A DNA stretch of 64,000 nucleotides, from contig JAHJHI010000039.1 in NCBI GenBank assembly GCA_018824085.1, positions 1 through 64,000 of the forward strand, given 5' to 3'. The position numbers and the translations under genes were made by a program. This DNA comes from Gammaproteobacteria bacterium (GTDB lineage: Bacteria; Pseudomonadota; Gammaproteobacteria; Burkholderiales; Rhodocyclaceae). Positions 33,482 through 42,307 of this stretch are shown piece after piece. The notes under the pieces were generated by a model that saw nothing but the letters and a program-made list of their open reading frames with translations, did not search any database and was not told the origin of the DNA. How positions within the stretch are numbered: the stretch's first letter is position 1; every line of letters begins with the position of its first letter.

Positions 33482-33501
33482 GCACGAGGAGACACCCTTT
33501 C

Positions 33502-35679
33502 ATGCAACGTACGCCGGACCCGCACGTACCACCGCGCCCAGCCCCGATTTCACCGCGCGTGGCGCTGCGCGCGATTGTCGTCGAGGACAGCGAGATCGAC
33601 CTGCTCGTCTTGCTCAGCCGCCTGAAGGCGGCCGGCTACGACGTGCACCACCGCTGGGTCGATTCGCTCGACGCGCTGCGCGCCGCGTTGCCCGCCGAGC
33701 CGTGGGACGTCATCATTTCCGACTACGTGCTGTCCGATTTCGACGGCCTGGACGTGCTGAACGTGGTGCGGGAAAGCGCGCCCGACCTGCCCTTCATCGT
33801 CGTGTCCGGCGCAATCGGCGACGACGTCGCCGTCGCCGCCATGCGCGCGGGCGCGCAGGACTATCTGCGCAAGCCCAATCTGCACCGCCTGCCGGCCATC
33901 ATCGACCGCGAACTCCAGAATTCCGCCGAACGGCGCGTGCAGCTGGCAGCGCACGCGCAACTGCGCGAGAGCGAGCTGCGCCTGCACAGCATTCTGGCAA
34001 CCCTCGAGGACATCATCTGGTCGATCGACCTGAAGACACAGCGGCTGGTCTACCTCAATCCCGCCGCAGTGAAGATCTACGGCGTACCCGCCACGGCCTT
34101 TCTGGACGGCTCGGTCGACTGGCTCGACATGGTGCATCCGGACGACCGCGACAAGATGCGCCTGTCGTTCAAGGAGGTGTCCAAGGTCGGCAACCTGACC
34201 ACCGAATACCGCATCGTGCGCCCCGACGGCGAGATCCGCTGGATACACGACCGCGCGCAGGTCGTCTGCAACGACGCTGGCACGCGCATCCGCGTGGACG
34301 GCATCGCGCGCGACGTGACCGAACAGAAATCCAGTCAGGCGCGCCTTTTCAAGGCGGCTAATTTCGACTCGCTGACCGGCCTGCCCAACCGCATCATGCT
34401 CAGCGAGCGGCTGAACAGGGCGCTGCTGCGTGACGACGGCGGCAACAATCTGGTCGCGCTGCTGTTCGTCGACATCGATCGCTTCAAGGTCATCAACGAC
34501 AGCATGGGCCACGACGCGGGCGACGACCTGCTGCGCCAGATCGCCGACCGGCTGTCGCTCGCGCTGCGTGCAGGCGACACGCTCGCACGGCTCGGCGGCG
34601 ACGAGTTCGTCGTCATCCTGCCCGACCTGGCGCGGGCCAGTGACGCCGAAAAGGTCTGCCGCAACCTGATGCGGGCCATCGAGCCGCCGGTGGAGCTGCA
34701 CGGCCATCCGGTCTACTGCACCGCCAGCATGGGTGTCGCGCTGTATCCGCAGGACGGCGGCGACGCCGGCACCCTGCTCAAGCACGCCGACCTCGCGATG
34801 TACCGAGCGAAGAAGGAAGGGCGCAACACGCTGCGCTTCTACAATCACGAAGAAGGCGGCGCGGCCACCAACCGCCTGGAACTGGAGCGCGAATTGCGCT
34901 CGGCGCTGGTCAACGGCGAATTCGAGCTGCACTACCAGCCGCAGGTGTGCCTCGTCGAGAGCGGCCGCATCACCGGCTTCGAAGCGCTCGTGCGCTGGCG
35001 CCATCCGCAACGCGGCCTGCTGTCGCCGCTGGAATTCATCCCGATCGCCGAAGAAACCGGGCTCATCGTGCCGATCGGCACCTGGGTGCTGCGCGAGGCA
35101 TGCCGCCAGGCCCGGCTGTGGAATACGGAATTCAATCCCGACCTGAGCATTTCGGCCAACCTCTCGGCACGCCAGTTCAGCGGCAGCGATCTGGTCGACG
35201 CGGTGACCGGCGCGCTGGGCGACAGCGGTCTGGATTCGCGCAACCTGGAACTCGAAATCACCGAATCGCTGCTGATGCAGGACGCCGCGAAATCCGTGCG
35301 CGTACTGCGCCAGCTCAAGGCCATGGGCATCTCCATCGCCGTCGACGACTTCGGCACCGGCTATTCCAGCCTGGCTTACCTGAAGCGCTTCCCGCTCGAC
35401 GTCATCAAGATCGACCGCTCCTTCGTCAGCGACATCTGCGACGACGCAGACGACGCCGCGATATGCGCCTCGATACTCGCGCTGGCGCACGCCTTGCGCA
35501 TGAAGGTCGTGGCCGAGGGCGTGGAAACCGCGTCGCAGCTCGCCTTCCTGCGCATGCATCACTGCGAGGTCATGCAGGGCTATCTTTTCAGCAAGCCGCT
35601 GCCGGCCGACGACGCCACGGCACTGCTGCGCAGCGGACGTCGCCAGGCGCTCGGCTTCGTGGAGATCGCGATGGCCTGA
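33502..35679 (+). CDS. Response regulator with PAS, GGDEF and EAL domains
   Basis: Cyclic-di-GMP signalling protein of 725 aa. Residues about 20-140 form a receiver domain (VVEDSEIDLL, phospho-acceptor Asp in DVIISDYVL, Lys in YLRKPN). About 160-275 form a PAS/PAC domain (LEDIIWSIDL). About 285-445 form a GGDEF domain with the intact GGDEF signature (RLGGDEFVVIL). About 460-710 form an EAL domain with intact EALVRW, ITESLLM, VDDFGTGYSS and AEGVET motifs. Both synthesis and breakdown of c-di-GMP are possible. No cognate kinase gene is adjacent. GGAG precedes the ATG. Confidence 0.93.
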   Translation: MQRTPDPHVPPRPAPISPRVALRAIVVEDSEIDLLVLLSRLKAAGYDVHHRWVDSLDALRAALPAEPWDVIISDYVLSDFDGLDVLNVVRESAPDLPFIVVSGAIGDDVAVAAMRAGAQDYLRKPNLHRLPAIIDRELQNSAERRVQLAAHAQLRESELRLHSILATLEDIIWSIDLKTQRLVYLNPAAVKIYGVPATAFLDGSVDWLDMVHPDDRDKMRLSFKEVSKVGNLTTEYRIVRPDGEIRWIHDRAQVVCNDAGTRIRVDGIARDVTEQKSSQARLFKAANFDSLTGLPNRIMLSERLNRALLRDDGGNNLVALLFVDIDRFKVINDSMGHDAGDDLLRQIADRLSLALRAGDTLARLGGDEFVVILPDLARASDAEKVCRNLMRAIEPPVELHGHPVYCTASMGVALYPQDGGDAGTLLKHADLAMYRAKKEGRNTLRFYNHEEGGAATNRLELERELRSALVNGEFELHYQPQVCLVESGRITGFEALVRWRHPQRGLLSPLEFIPIAEETGLIVPIGTWVLREACRQARLWNTEFNPDLSISANLSARQFSGSDLVDAVTGALGDSGLDSRNLELEITESLLMQDAAKSVRVLRQLKAMGISIAVDDFGTGYSSLAYLKRFPLDVIKIDRSFVSDICDDADDAAICASILALAHALRMKVVAEGVETASQLAFLRMHHCEVMQGYLFSKPLPADDATALLRSGRRQALGFVEIAMA

Positions 35680-35750
35680 ACGGCAGCGACGGATGTTCCC
35701 GCACCCGTGCGCGCCATCCGTCCGGGGGCGCGGGAGGGGAAGCCGCCGGT

Positions 35751-36146
35751 TCAGGGGCGTTCCGGATACTGCGGAAGGTCGTCCCGGATGTCGAACCACG
35801 CCGCCTTGGATGCGACGAATATGTGCGCACCCGGACGCCCCGGCAGCGGCGTGTCCAGCGTGCCGACGCGCAGGCGCACCAGCTCCGGCTGGCTGTCACG
35901 GCGACTGATGAGCGGCGAGCCGCAGCGCGAACAGAACACCCGGTGGACGCCTTCGGCGGTACTGAACGTGGTGACCGCGTCCGCCCCCTCGACCAGCTCG
36001 AACGCGTCCGCCGCGACCGCGGCATTGGTCGCGAAAGCCGAGCCGCCGGCCTTGCGGCAGCGCCCGCAATGACAATAGACGGTGGCGCCGATGTCGCCCC
36101 GCACCGTGTAGCGCACCGCGCCACAAAGACAGCTTCCCGTATGCAT
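35751..36146 (-). CDS. GFA-family (CENP-V/glutathione-dependent formaldehyde-activating enzyme-like) protein
   Basis: Zinc protein of 131 aa with the family cysteines: CLCGAV (residues 6-11), CHCGRCRKAGGS (25-36) and CSRCGSPL (near 92-99). Members include S-(hydroxymethyl)glutathione synthase, but most, like this one, have no proven reaction. It stands alone. Confidence 0.85.
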   Translation of the reverse strand: MHTGSCLCGAVRYTVRGDIGATVYCHCGRCRKAGGSAFATNAAVAADAFELVEGADAVTTFSTAEGVHRVFCSRCGSPLISRRDSQPELVRLRVGTLDTPLPGRPGAHIFVASKAAWFDIRDDLPQYPERP

Positions 36147-36351
36147 GACCGCTCCTTGCCTGATGGATGGATGCGCCGCTGCCGCCTCCGGACGGCACCG
36201 TCACCGGCTTCATCATAGGTGGCTTCGCCCGCCTCCGCCGGCGATGGACGGAGCGTTCCGAAACATTTGCATACGCACCCATACAGTCGTTGCTACACGC
36301 GGTTGCGACACTGGATTCCGGATACCGAACAACCCGCAACCGGAACCCGTC

Positions 36352-36537
36352 ATGAAGACACGCAACGCCACGCTCGCCGCCTTCCTCGCCGCCAGCGCCC
36401 TCGCCTTCTCGCTGCCACCAGTCACCGCCGCCCGCGCGGGCGGCGACGACATCACCTTCCGTGACGACACGAACAGCGCACGCGAAAGCGACACGGACAC
36501 CGCGGCGGCGCCGACCGCACCGGCCGGCCGTCGCTGA
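36352..36537 (+). CDS. Small exported hypothetical protein
   Basis: Short protein of 61 aa with a good signal peptide (cleavage near TAARA-G, about residue 29), leaving a 32-residue acidic, Ala-rich mature part. No family was recognised. It lies 21 bp upstream of the glycine-zipper lipoprotein gene and may be co-transcribed with it. Confidence 0.5.
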   Translation: MKTRNATLAAFLAASALAFSLPPVTAARAGGDDITFRDDTNSARESDTDTAAAPTAPAGRR

Positions 36538-36558
36538 AGCCCGCCGCCCCCTGACACC

Positions 36559-37149
36559 ATGAAACGGCACGGCCCCCGTCACCCGGCCCGCTTGCGGCCA
36601 CTGCTTGCCGGTGCGCTCGGCGCAGCCCTGCTCGCCGGCTGCGCCGCGCCGCCAGCGCGACCGCCCGCATCCGTGCCGGCGCACGGCAGCGCGGCGCCAC
36701 GCGCGAGCGTCACCGATGTGGCCGTCTATCCGGCGCGGGGGCAAGACTCGCGCGCCCTGCGACGCGACCGCTACGAATGCAATGCGTGGGCGGTGCGTCA
36801 GTCGGGCCATGACCCCGCGACGATGCAGCGCGCGGCAACGCCGGTGCCGCGCGTGGAACCCGACCCGCCGACCGGCCTGGGCGCGGCGACCGGCGCCGTG
36901 TCGGGCGCCGTCCTCGGCGCCATCGTCGCCAACCCTCATCACAGCGGCCAGGGCGCCGCCGTGGGCGCAGTGATCGGAGCGGCCGCAGGCGCCGCCTCGG
37001 ACGCCGCGCGCGATGCGCAGGCCGAGCGCATCGAAGACGCCTACGCCCGGCGCGCCGCAGAGCGCGACGACCGGGCCACGGCCGAAGAAACCCGCTACCG
37101 CCGCGCACTGGGCGCCTGCCTCGAAGGGCGCGGCTACACCGTACGCTGA
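36559..37149 (+). CDS. Glycine-zipper lipoprotein (YMGG-like)
   Basis: Protein of 196 aa with a lipobox (ALLAGC, Cys about 28). A Gly/Ala zipper segment (about residues 103-145, GAATGAVSGAVLGAIV and similar) could span or insert in the membrane. Its DRYECNAWAVRQSGHDP segment and its end, YRRALGACLEGRGYTVR, are shared with the next gene's product. Function is unknown. Confidence 0.75.
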   Translation: MKRHGPRHPARLRPLLAGALGAALLAGCAAPPARPPASVPAHGSAAPRASVTDVAVYPARGQDSRALRRDRYECNAWAVRQSGHDPATMQRAATPVPRVEPDPPTGLGAATGAVSGAVLGAIVANPHHSGQGAAVGAVIGAAAGAASDAARDAQAERIEDAYARRAAERDDRATAEETRYRRALGACLEGRGYTVR

Positions 37150-37163
37150 CAGGACACCCCGCC

Positions 37164-37805
37164 ATGCACATCAGGCCCGACGCATTCATCCTCGCACTGA
37201 CCACCGCCGCCCTGCTCGGCAGCGGCGCCGCCCGCGCCGACGACCGGCACGGCGACCACGGCCGTCACGACGCGCATCGGCACTACCCGTCGCGCGGAGT
37301 CGTCGTGTCCCGCCTGCCGCGCGACGCTCACCCCATCCACCATCGGCACGACAGCTACTACGTGTCGGGCGGCATCTGGTACCGCCCGCTGGGCAGCCGC
37401 TACATGGTGGTGACGCCGCCGCTCGGTGCCTTCATCACCGTGCTGCCACGCGGCTATGTGACGCTGGAATTCGGCGGGCGCCCTTACTACCGCTACGACG
37501 ACATCTACTACGCGCGGCGCGACAACGGCTACATCGTCGTAGCGCCCCCGGTCGACGCCGGCGAGATCGCTCCGGCTGCCGATCCGGCGCAGAACGAGCT
37601 GTTCATCTATCCGAAGATGGATCAGTCGGCGTCGCAACAGGCGAGCGACCGTTACGAATGCCACGAGTGGGCATCGGACCAGACCGGCTACGACCCGACC
37701 CGTGCATCCGGCGGCGTGCCGCCCGCGCAGTCGGCATCGCGCCGTGACGGTTACCAGCGCGCCATGAGCGCCTGCCTCGAAGCACGCGGCTATACCGTGC
37801 GCTGA
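37164..37805 (+). CDS. Exported DUF6515-like protein
   Basis: Protein of 213 aa with a signal peptide (cleavage near ARA-D, about residue 25), a His-rich N-terminal stretch (about 26-60) and a Tyr-rich middle (SYYVSGGIWYRPLGSRY, GRPYYRYDDIYY) typical of DUF6515. The C-terminal part carries DRYECHEWASDQTGYDP and YQRAMSACLEARGYTVR, nearly repeating the preceding protein. It lies 14 bp downstream of that gene and is likely co-transcribed. The His-rich region may bind metal; this is inference. Confidence 0.75.
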   Translation: MHIRPDAFILALTTAALLGSGAARADDRHGDHGRHDAHRHYPSRGVVVSRLPRDAHPIHHRHDSYYVSGGIWYRPLGSRYMVVTPPLGAFITVLPRGYVTLEFGGRPYYRYDDIYYARRDNGYIVVAPPVDAGEIAPAADPAQNELFIYPKMDQSASQQASDRYECHEWASDQTGYDPTRASGGVPPAQSASRRDGYQRAMSACLEARGYTVR

Positions 37806-37875
37806 CGCGTCAGGCGGGGAATGTCCTGACGGCCTGACTGTCTCAACCGCATCTCCAACCGACAGGGACATCACC

Positions 37876-38739
37876 GTGGCTCACATCGCATTTCTCGGTC
37901 TTGGCGCCATGGGGTCGCGCATGGCCACGCGTCTGGTCGACGACGGCCACCACGTGACCGTATGGAACCGCGATCCGGACCGCACGCGCGCACTGCGCTC
38001 ACACGGCGCACAGGTTGCCGCCACGCCGCGCGCCGCAGCGGCCGGCGCCGAATTCGTACTGTCGATGGTGCGTAACGACGATGCCTCGCGCAGGGCCTGG
38101 CTCGACGAGGACGACGGCGCGCTCGCCGGCATGTCGCCGGGCGCGGTCGCCATCGAATCGTCGACGCTCACCGTCGCATGGGTCGTCGAGCTGGCCGCCG
38201 AGGCCGCCCGGCGCGGCCAGCACTTTCTCGATGCGCCGGTCGCCGGTTCACGCCCTCAGGCGGAATCCGGGCAGCTGATCTTCATGGCCGGAGGCGATGC
38301 CGACGTCCTGGCACGCACGCAACCGCTGCTGCGCGCCATGGGTGCCGCCGTGCATCACGCCGGCGCGACCGGTGCCGGCGCGGCCGTCAAGCTTGCGATC
38401 AATGCGCTGTTCGGCATACAGGTGGCCGCGCTGGCGGAGGTGCTCGGGCTGCTGGCACGCAGCGGCGTCGACCTGCCCCGCGCGGTCGACATCATCGGCA
38501 GCACGCCGGTCGCCAGCCCGGCCGCGAAGGCAGCCGCGGCAACGATGCTGGCCGGCAACTACGCGCCGATGTTCCCGGTGAAGCTGGTCCACAAGGACTT
38601 CAGCTACGTGCACGCACTGGCCGCCGGACAGCGTCAGGCCATGCCGCTCAGCGACGCCGCACGTGGCGTGATGGGCCGCGCGATCGAACACGGCATCGGC
38701 GACGACAACCTGACCGGCATCTTCCGCCTGTACACCTGA
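37876..38739 (+). CDS. NAD(P)-dependent beta-hydroxyacid dehydrogenase (3-hydroxyisobutyrate dehydrogenase family)
   Basis: Oxidoreductase of 287 aa with the N-terminal Rossmann motif FLGLGAMGSRMA (residues 5-16), the substrate-binding DAPVAGSRPQAESGQL, and the catalytic Lys in GAAVKLAINALFG. Family members act on 3-hydroxyisobutyrate, tartronate semialdehyde or succinic semialdehyde; the substrate here is unknown. The start is GTG at 37876 with AGGGA upstream. Confidence 0.85.
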   Translation: MAHIAFLGLGAMGSRMATRLVDDGHHVTVWNRDPDRTRALRSHGAQVAATPRAAAAGAEFVLSMVRNDDASRRAWLDEDDGALAGMSPGAVAIESSTLTVAWVVELAAEAARRGQHFLDAPVAGSRPQAESGQLIFMAGGDADVLARTQPLLRAMGAAVHHAGATGAGAAVKLAINALFGIQVAALAEVLGLLARSGVDLPRAVDIIGSTPVASPAAKAAAATMLAGNYAPMFPVKLVHKDFSYVHALAAGQRQAMPLSDAARGVMGRAIEHGIGDDNLTGIFRLYT

Positions 38740-38758
38740 ATGCCCGCGCGGCGCGGCG

Positions 38759-39169
38759 TCAGGACAGGTCGCCCACGCCGCGACGCCCCGCCTTGATCGC
38801 CGAGCGCCGCGTCTTGCCTTCGAGCCGCCGCACCACGGCCGCCTTGCCGGGGCGGGTCGCTCGCCGCGTCTTGGGCACGACCGCCGCGCTGGACACCAGT
38901 TCGTCCAGGCGCCGCAGCGCCTCCGCGCGGTTCTTTTCCAGACTGCGGAATTTCTGCGCCTTGATGACGACGGTGCCGTCCTTCGTGATGCGCTGGTCGC
39001 CCAGCGTCGCCAGCCTGGCCTTGACCTCGTCCGGCAGCGAGGACGCCCGGAAGTCGAAGCGCAGGTGGACCGCGTTCGACACCTTGTTGACGTTCTGGCC
39101 ACCCGCCCCCTGTGCCCGGATGGCGGTGAATTCGACCTCTTCGGGTCGTACGGACAGATGGATGCGCAT
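38759..39169 (-). CDS. arfB: Alternative ribosome-rescue factor/peptidyl-tRNA hydrolase ArfB
   Basis: Protein of 136 aa with the release-factor motif GAGGQNVNKVSNAVHLRF (GGQ at about residues 23-25) and a basic C-terminal tail (PKTRRATRPGK, EGKTRRSAIK) that enters the empty mRNA channel. It frees ribosomes stalled on non-stop mRNAs. Confidence 0.93.
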   Translation of the reverse strand: MRIHLSVRPEEVEFTAIRAQGAGGQNVNKVSNAVHLRFDFRASSLPDEVKARLATLGDQRITKDGTVVIKAQKFRSLEKNRAEALRRLDELVSSAAVVPKTRRATRPGKAAVVRRLEGKTRRSAIKAGRRGVGDLS

Positions 39170-39214
39170 GATGGAGGGCCGGGCAAGAGGGTGAGCGGAA
39201 GTCAGCCCGTCATT

Positions 39215-40126
39215 CTAGGGGCTGTCCGTGAACGCTGCGTCGTCGGCACCGAGCCGCGCAGCCATGAAATCCATCAGCACCCGGACGCGCAGCGGAACGT
39301 GCCGGTTGCCGGGCAGCACGACATAGACGCCGAGCGCCGGCATCGGATAGCCGGTCAGCAAGGGCGTCAGCCGGCCCGCCGCAATCAGGTCGTCGACGAT
39401 GAAATCGGGCTGGCAGGTCACACCCATGCCCAGTGCCGCGGCCTCGCTCAGGATGTCGCCATTGCTCGCCTGGATGCGGCTGCGCACGGCGACGCGCTGC
39501 AGTTCGCCGTCGACGACGAAGGACCAGCCCGGACTGCCGCCCGCCATCGTGTAGCCCAGGCACTCGTGGTGTGCAAGCTCGGCCGGATGGCGCGGTGCGC
39601 CGTGGCGGGCGATGTAGTCCGGCGACGCGACGACGACGAGGTGGCTGGCGCCGATGCGCCGCGCGACGTCACCGGGCTCCAGCCGGGACGTGACGCGTAT
39701 CGACATGTCGACGCCCTCTTCGATGAGGTTCACGCGGCGATCGGTGTAATCCATGTCGAGGCTGACCTCGGGATGCTGCTGCGCGAATTCGAGCAACAGC
39801 GGCCCGAGCCGGCTCAGCCCGTAGCTCAGCGGCAGGCTGACGCGGATGTTGCCGCGCGGCGTGGCGCGCTCCTCGGCCACACCCGTTTCGGCCGCTTCGA
39901 CCAGATTGAGGATGACGCGGCACTTCTCCAGATAGGCGGTGCCAGCCGACGTGAGCGACAGCCGGCGCGTGCTGCGCGCCATCAGCTTGGCCCCGAGATG
40001 CGTCTCCAGCGCCGCGATCTGGCGGGTCACGACGGAACGGGCCACGCCAAGCTGCTGCGCCGCGGCGGCAAAGCTGCCCAGTTCAGCCACCCGGACAAAC
40101 AGGTTCATCGCACCAAGACGATCCAT
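39215..40126 (-). CDS. LysR-family transcriptional regulator
   Basis: Regulator of 303 aa with an N-terminal winged HTH (about residues 1-60, FVRVAELGSFAAAAQQLGVARSVVTRQI) and a C-terminal substrate-binding domain. It is divergent from the DODA-type dioxygenase gene with a 95-bp gap, which makes that gene or the following operon its likely target. Confidence 0.88.
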   Translation of the reverse strand: MDRLGAMNLFVRVAELGSFAAAAQQLGVARSVVTRQIAALETHLGAKLMARSTRRLSLTSAGTAYLEKCRVILNLVEAAETGVAEERATPRGNIRVSLPLSYGLSRLGPLLLEFAQQHPEVSLDMDYTDRRVNLIEEGVDMSIRVTSRLEPGDVARRIGASHLVVVASPDYIARHGAPRHPAELAHHECLGYTMAGGSPGWSFVVDGELQRVAVRSRIQASNGDILSEAAALGMGVTCQPDFIVDDLIAAGRLTPLLTGYPMPALGVYVVLPGNRHVPLRVRVLMDFMAARLGADDAAFTDSP

Positions 40127-40221
40127 AGTTGCTGATTCTGCAATTTATATTTCTCCATTGTCTTCTATTTCGGCACAGCCAGAATGCGTAAGGTGGCGTC
40201 ATCGACAACGGAAGCCGTCCC

Positions 40222-41022
40222 ATGCCCTCGTCCCCCTCCGCACTTTTCGTACCCCACGGCGCGCCGACCTTCGCGCTGCGCCCCGGTGCGGCCGGCGCGG
40301 CACTCACCCGCGCAGCCGAGTCGGCAACGCGGCCGCGCGCCATCATCGCGGTCAGCGCGCACTGGGACACGCCGGCCCCGACGCTCGGCAGCGCCGACCG
40401 TCTGGACACGCTGCACGACTTCGGCGGTTTCCCGCAGGCGCTCTACGCGCTGCGCTACCCGGCCACCGGCTGCCATGAACTGGCGAACGAGGTCGCGGAC
40501 GCGATCCGCGCCGCCGGGCTGCAGGCCCGGCTGGACCCGGTGCGCGGGCTGGACCACGGCGCCTGGGTGCCGCTGCGCCAGATGTATCCCGACGCCGACG
40601 TGCCCATCGTTCCGCTGTCCATCCAGAGCCGGGGCGGGCCGCAGCAGGCCTGGCGCCTCGGGCGCGCGCTCGCGCCGCTCGCGGCACTGGGCGTGCGGGT
40701 GATCGCCTCCGGCAACGTCACGCACAATCTGCATGACTACCGCATCGTCGCCGGCAACGGCGGGCACACGCCCGGCTATGTCCGCGAATTTGCCGACTGG
40801 GTGGATGCCCGGCTCGCCGCGCACGACACCGCCGCATTGCTCGACTACCGCAGCCAGGCACCGCACGCCGTCCGCGCGCATCCGACGGAAGAACACCTGC
40901 TGCCGCTGTTCGTCGCGCTCGGCGCCGGCGGTGACGGGGCCGGCGTGCAGCGCTTTCACGCCGGCATCGACGACTACGTGCTGGCGATGGATGCCTGGGC
41001 ATTCACGCCGGCCGCCCACTGA
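40222..41022 (+). CDS. DODA-type class III extradiol dioxygenase (YgiD-like)
   Basis: Protein of 266 aa of the LigB/DODA family. It has metal-binding His in FVPHGAPT (about residue 12) and SAHWDTP (about 47), and His in GLDHGAWVPL and GNVTHNLHDYR. YgiD-type enzymes cleave 4,5-DOPA-like catechols; the natural substrate is often unknown. It is unrelated in sequence to the C23O genes. It is followed 33 bp later by cytochrome b561. Confidence 0.87.
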   Translation: MPSSPSALFVPHGAPTFALRPGAAGAALTRAAESATRPRAIIAVSAHWDTPAPTLGSADRLDTLHDFGGFPQALYALRYPATGCHELANEVADAIRAAGLQARLDPVRGLDHGAWVPLRQMYPDADVPIVPLSIQSRGGPQQAWRLGRALAPLAALGVRVIASGNVTHNLHDYRIVAGNGGHTPGYVREFADWVDARLAAHDTAALLDYRSQAPHAVRAHPTEEHLLPLFVALGAGGDGAGVQRFHAGIDDYVLAMDAWAFTPAAH

Positions 41023-41055
41023 ACCCATCGAATCCACCCACTCACGGAACCGGAC

Positions 41056-41643
41056 ATGACACTGAAGAACACCCGCGAAAACTACGGCGCCATCGCCAGA
41101 TGGCTGCACTGGACGACGGCGGCACTCTTTCTGGCGTCCTACTGCAGCGTGTACTTCCGGCAATGGTTCACCGAGAAACAGACGCCCGAGAACTGGACCG
41201 CGCTGCAGCTGCATCTGTCGGTCGGCATCACCATCGCCGTCGTCGTCCTGCTGCGCGTGATCTGGCGCGCGAGCCAGCCGGCCCCCGATCCGGAGCCGGG
41301 CAGCAAGGGCGCGCATCTGGCGGCCCACCTCGGCCACCTCGCGCTGTATGCCGTGATGATCGTCGCGCCGCTGACCGGCTATCTGGGCACCGGTGTCGAT
41401 ACCGAATACTTCTTCCTGTTCGACATTCCGAAATTCGAAAGCACGTCACTGTTCACGAGTCTGGTCGGCAACGGCCTGGGCCTGAGCTTCGAAGCGTTCG
41501 AGAAGCCGCTGGATTTCATCCACAAGGAAATCCTCGGCACCTGGCTCATCTGGATGCTGATACTCGGTCACGTTGCCGCCGCGCTGCATCACCACTTCAT
41601 CCTGCGCGACCGCACGCTGCGCAAGATGACAAGCTGCAACTGA
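41056..41643 (+). CDS. Cytochrome b561
   Basis: Di-haem b membrane protein of 195 aa with four transmembrane helices (about residues 15-32, 50-68, 90-108, 150-172). Haem-ligand histidines are in ARWLHW, LHLSVG, AHLGHLALY and LGHVAAALHHH. The family shuttles electrons from quinol; bacterial members can act as superoxide:ubiquinone oxidoreductases. It is directly followed by a YceI gene, a common pairing. Confidence 0.9.
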   Translation: MTLKNTRENYGAIARWLHWTTAALFLASYCSVYFRQWFTEKQTPENWTALQLHLSVGITIAVVVLLRVIWRASQPAPDPEPGSKGAHLAAHLGHLALYAVMIVAPLTGYLGTGVDTEYFFLFDIPKFESTSLFTSLVGNGLGLSFEAFEKPLDFIHKEILGTWLIWMLILGHVAAALHHHFILRDRTLRKMTSCN

Positions 41644-41690
41644 CGTTCCGCAAGCGCCGTCCACACACCACACCACCCACGGAGATCACC

Positions 41691-42269
41691 ATGAAAACGC
41701 TGAAGACCCTCGTCGCCGCCCTTGCCCTGTCCGCCGCCACCGCAGGTTCCGCGCTTGCCGCGCCGGAAACCTACGGGCTGGACGCCGGCCACACCTTCCC
41801 GCGCTTTTCCTACAGCCACTTCGGCTTCTCGAAACAGCTGAGCCGCTTCGACAAGACCACCGGCACCATCGTGCTGGACCGCGCGGCGCGCACCGGCTCG
41901 GTCGACATCACCATCGACACCACGTCGGTCAGCACCGGCCTGCCGCTGTTCAACGAGCACATCCAGGGCGAGGACTTCCTGAACACCGCGAAGTACCCGA
42001 CCGCCACGTTCAAGTCGACCAGGGTCGTGTTCGACGGCGACAAGCCGGTTGCCGTCGATGGCAACCTCACCATCAAGGGCGTCACCCGCCCGGTCACGCT
42101 GACCATCACGTCCTTCCTGGCCATGCCGCACCCGATGACGAAGAAGGACGCGATCGGCGCCAACGCGACGGTCACCGTCAAGCGCAGCGACTTCAACGCG
42201 GGCAAGTACGCGCCGAACGTGGGCGACGACGTGACGATCGACATCGCCGTCGAAGCCGTCAAGCAATAA
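41691..42269 (+). CDS. YceI-family periplasmic lipid-binding protein
   Basis: Protein of 192 aa with a signal peptide (ALA-APETY, cleavage about residue 24) and the YceI pattern YGLDAGHTFPRFSYSHFGFS, LTIKGVTRPV and RSDFNAGKYAPNVGDDV. Family members form a lipocalin-like barrel that binds isoprenoid quinones. It is probably the partner of the upstream cytochrome b561. Confidence 0.92.
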   Translation: MKTLKTLVAALALSAATAGSALAAPETYGLDAGHTFPRFSYSHFGFSKQLSRFDKTTGTIVLDRAARTGSVDITIDTTSVSTGLPLFNEHIQGEDFLNTAKYPTATFKSTRVVFDGDKPVAVDGNLTIKGVTRPVTLTITSFLAMPHPMTKKDAIGANATVTVKRSDFNAGKYAPNVGDDVTIDIAVEAVKQ

Positions 42270-42307
42270 GCCGGCACAGCCGGCGGCGCAGGCAAGGGAG
42301 AACACAG

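Noticed and set aside
33550-35799. 749-codon minus-strand frame opposite the GGDEF-EAL gene
   Set aside because: Antisense shadow: the plus strand encodes four intact, ordered domains with all signature motifs.
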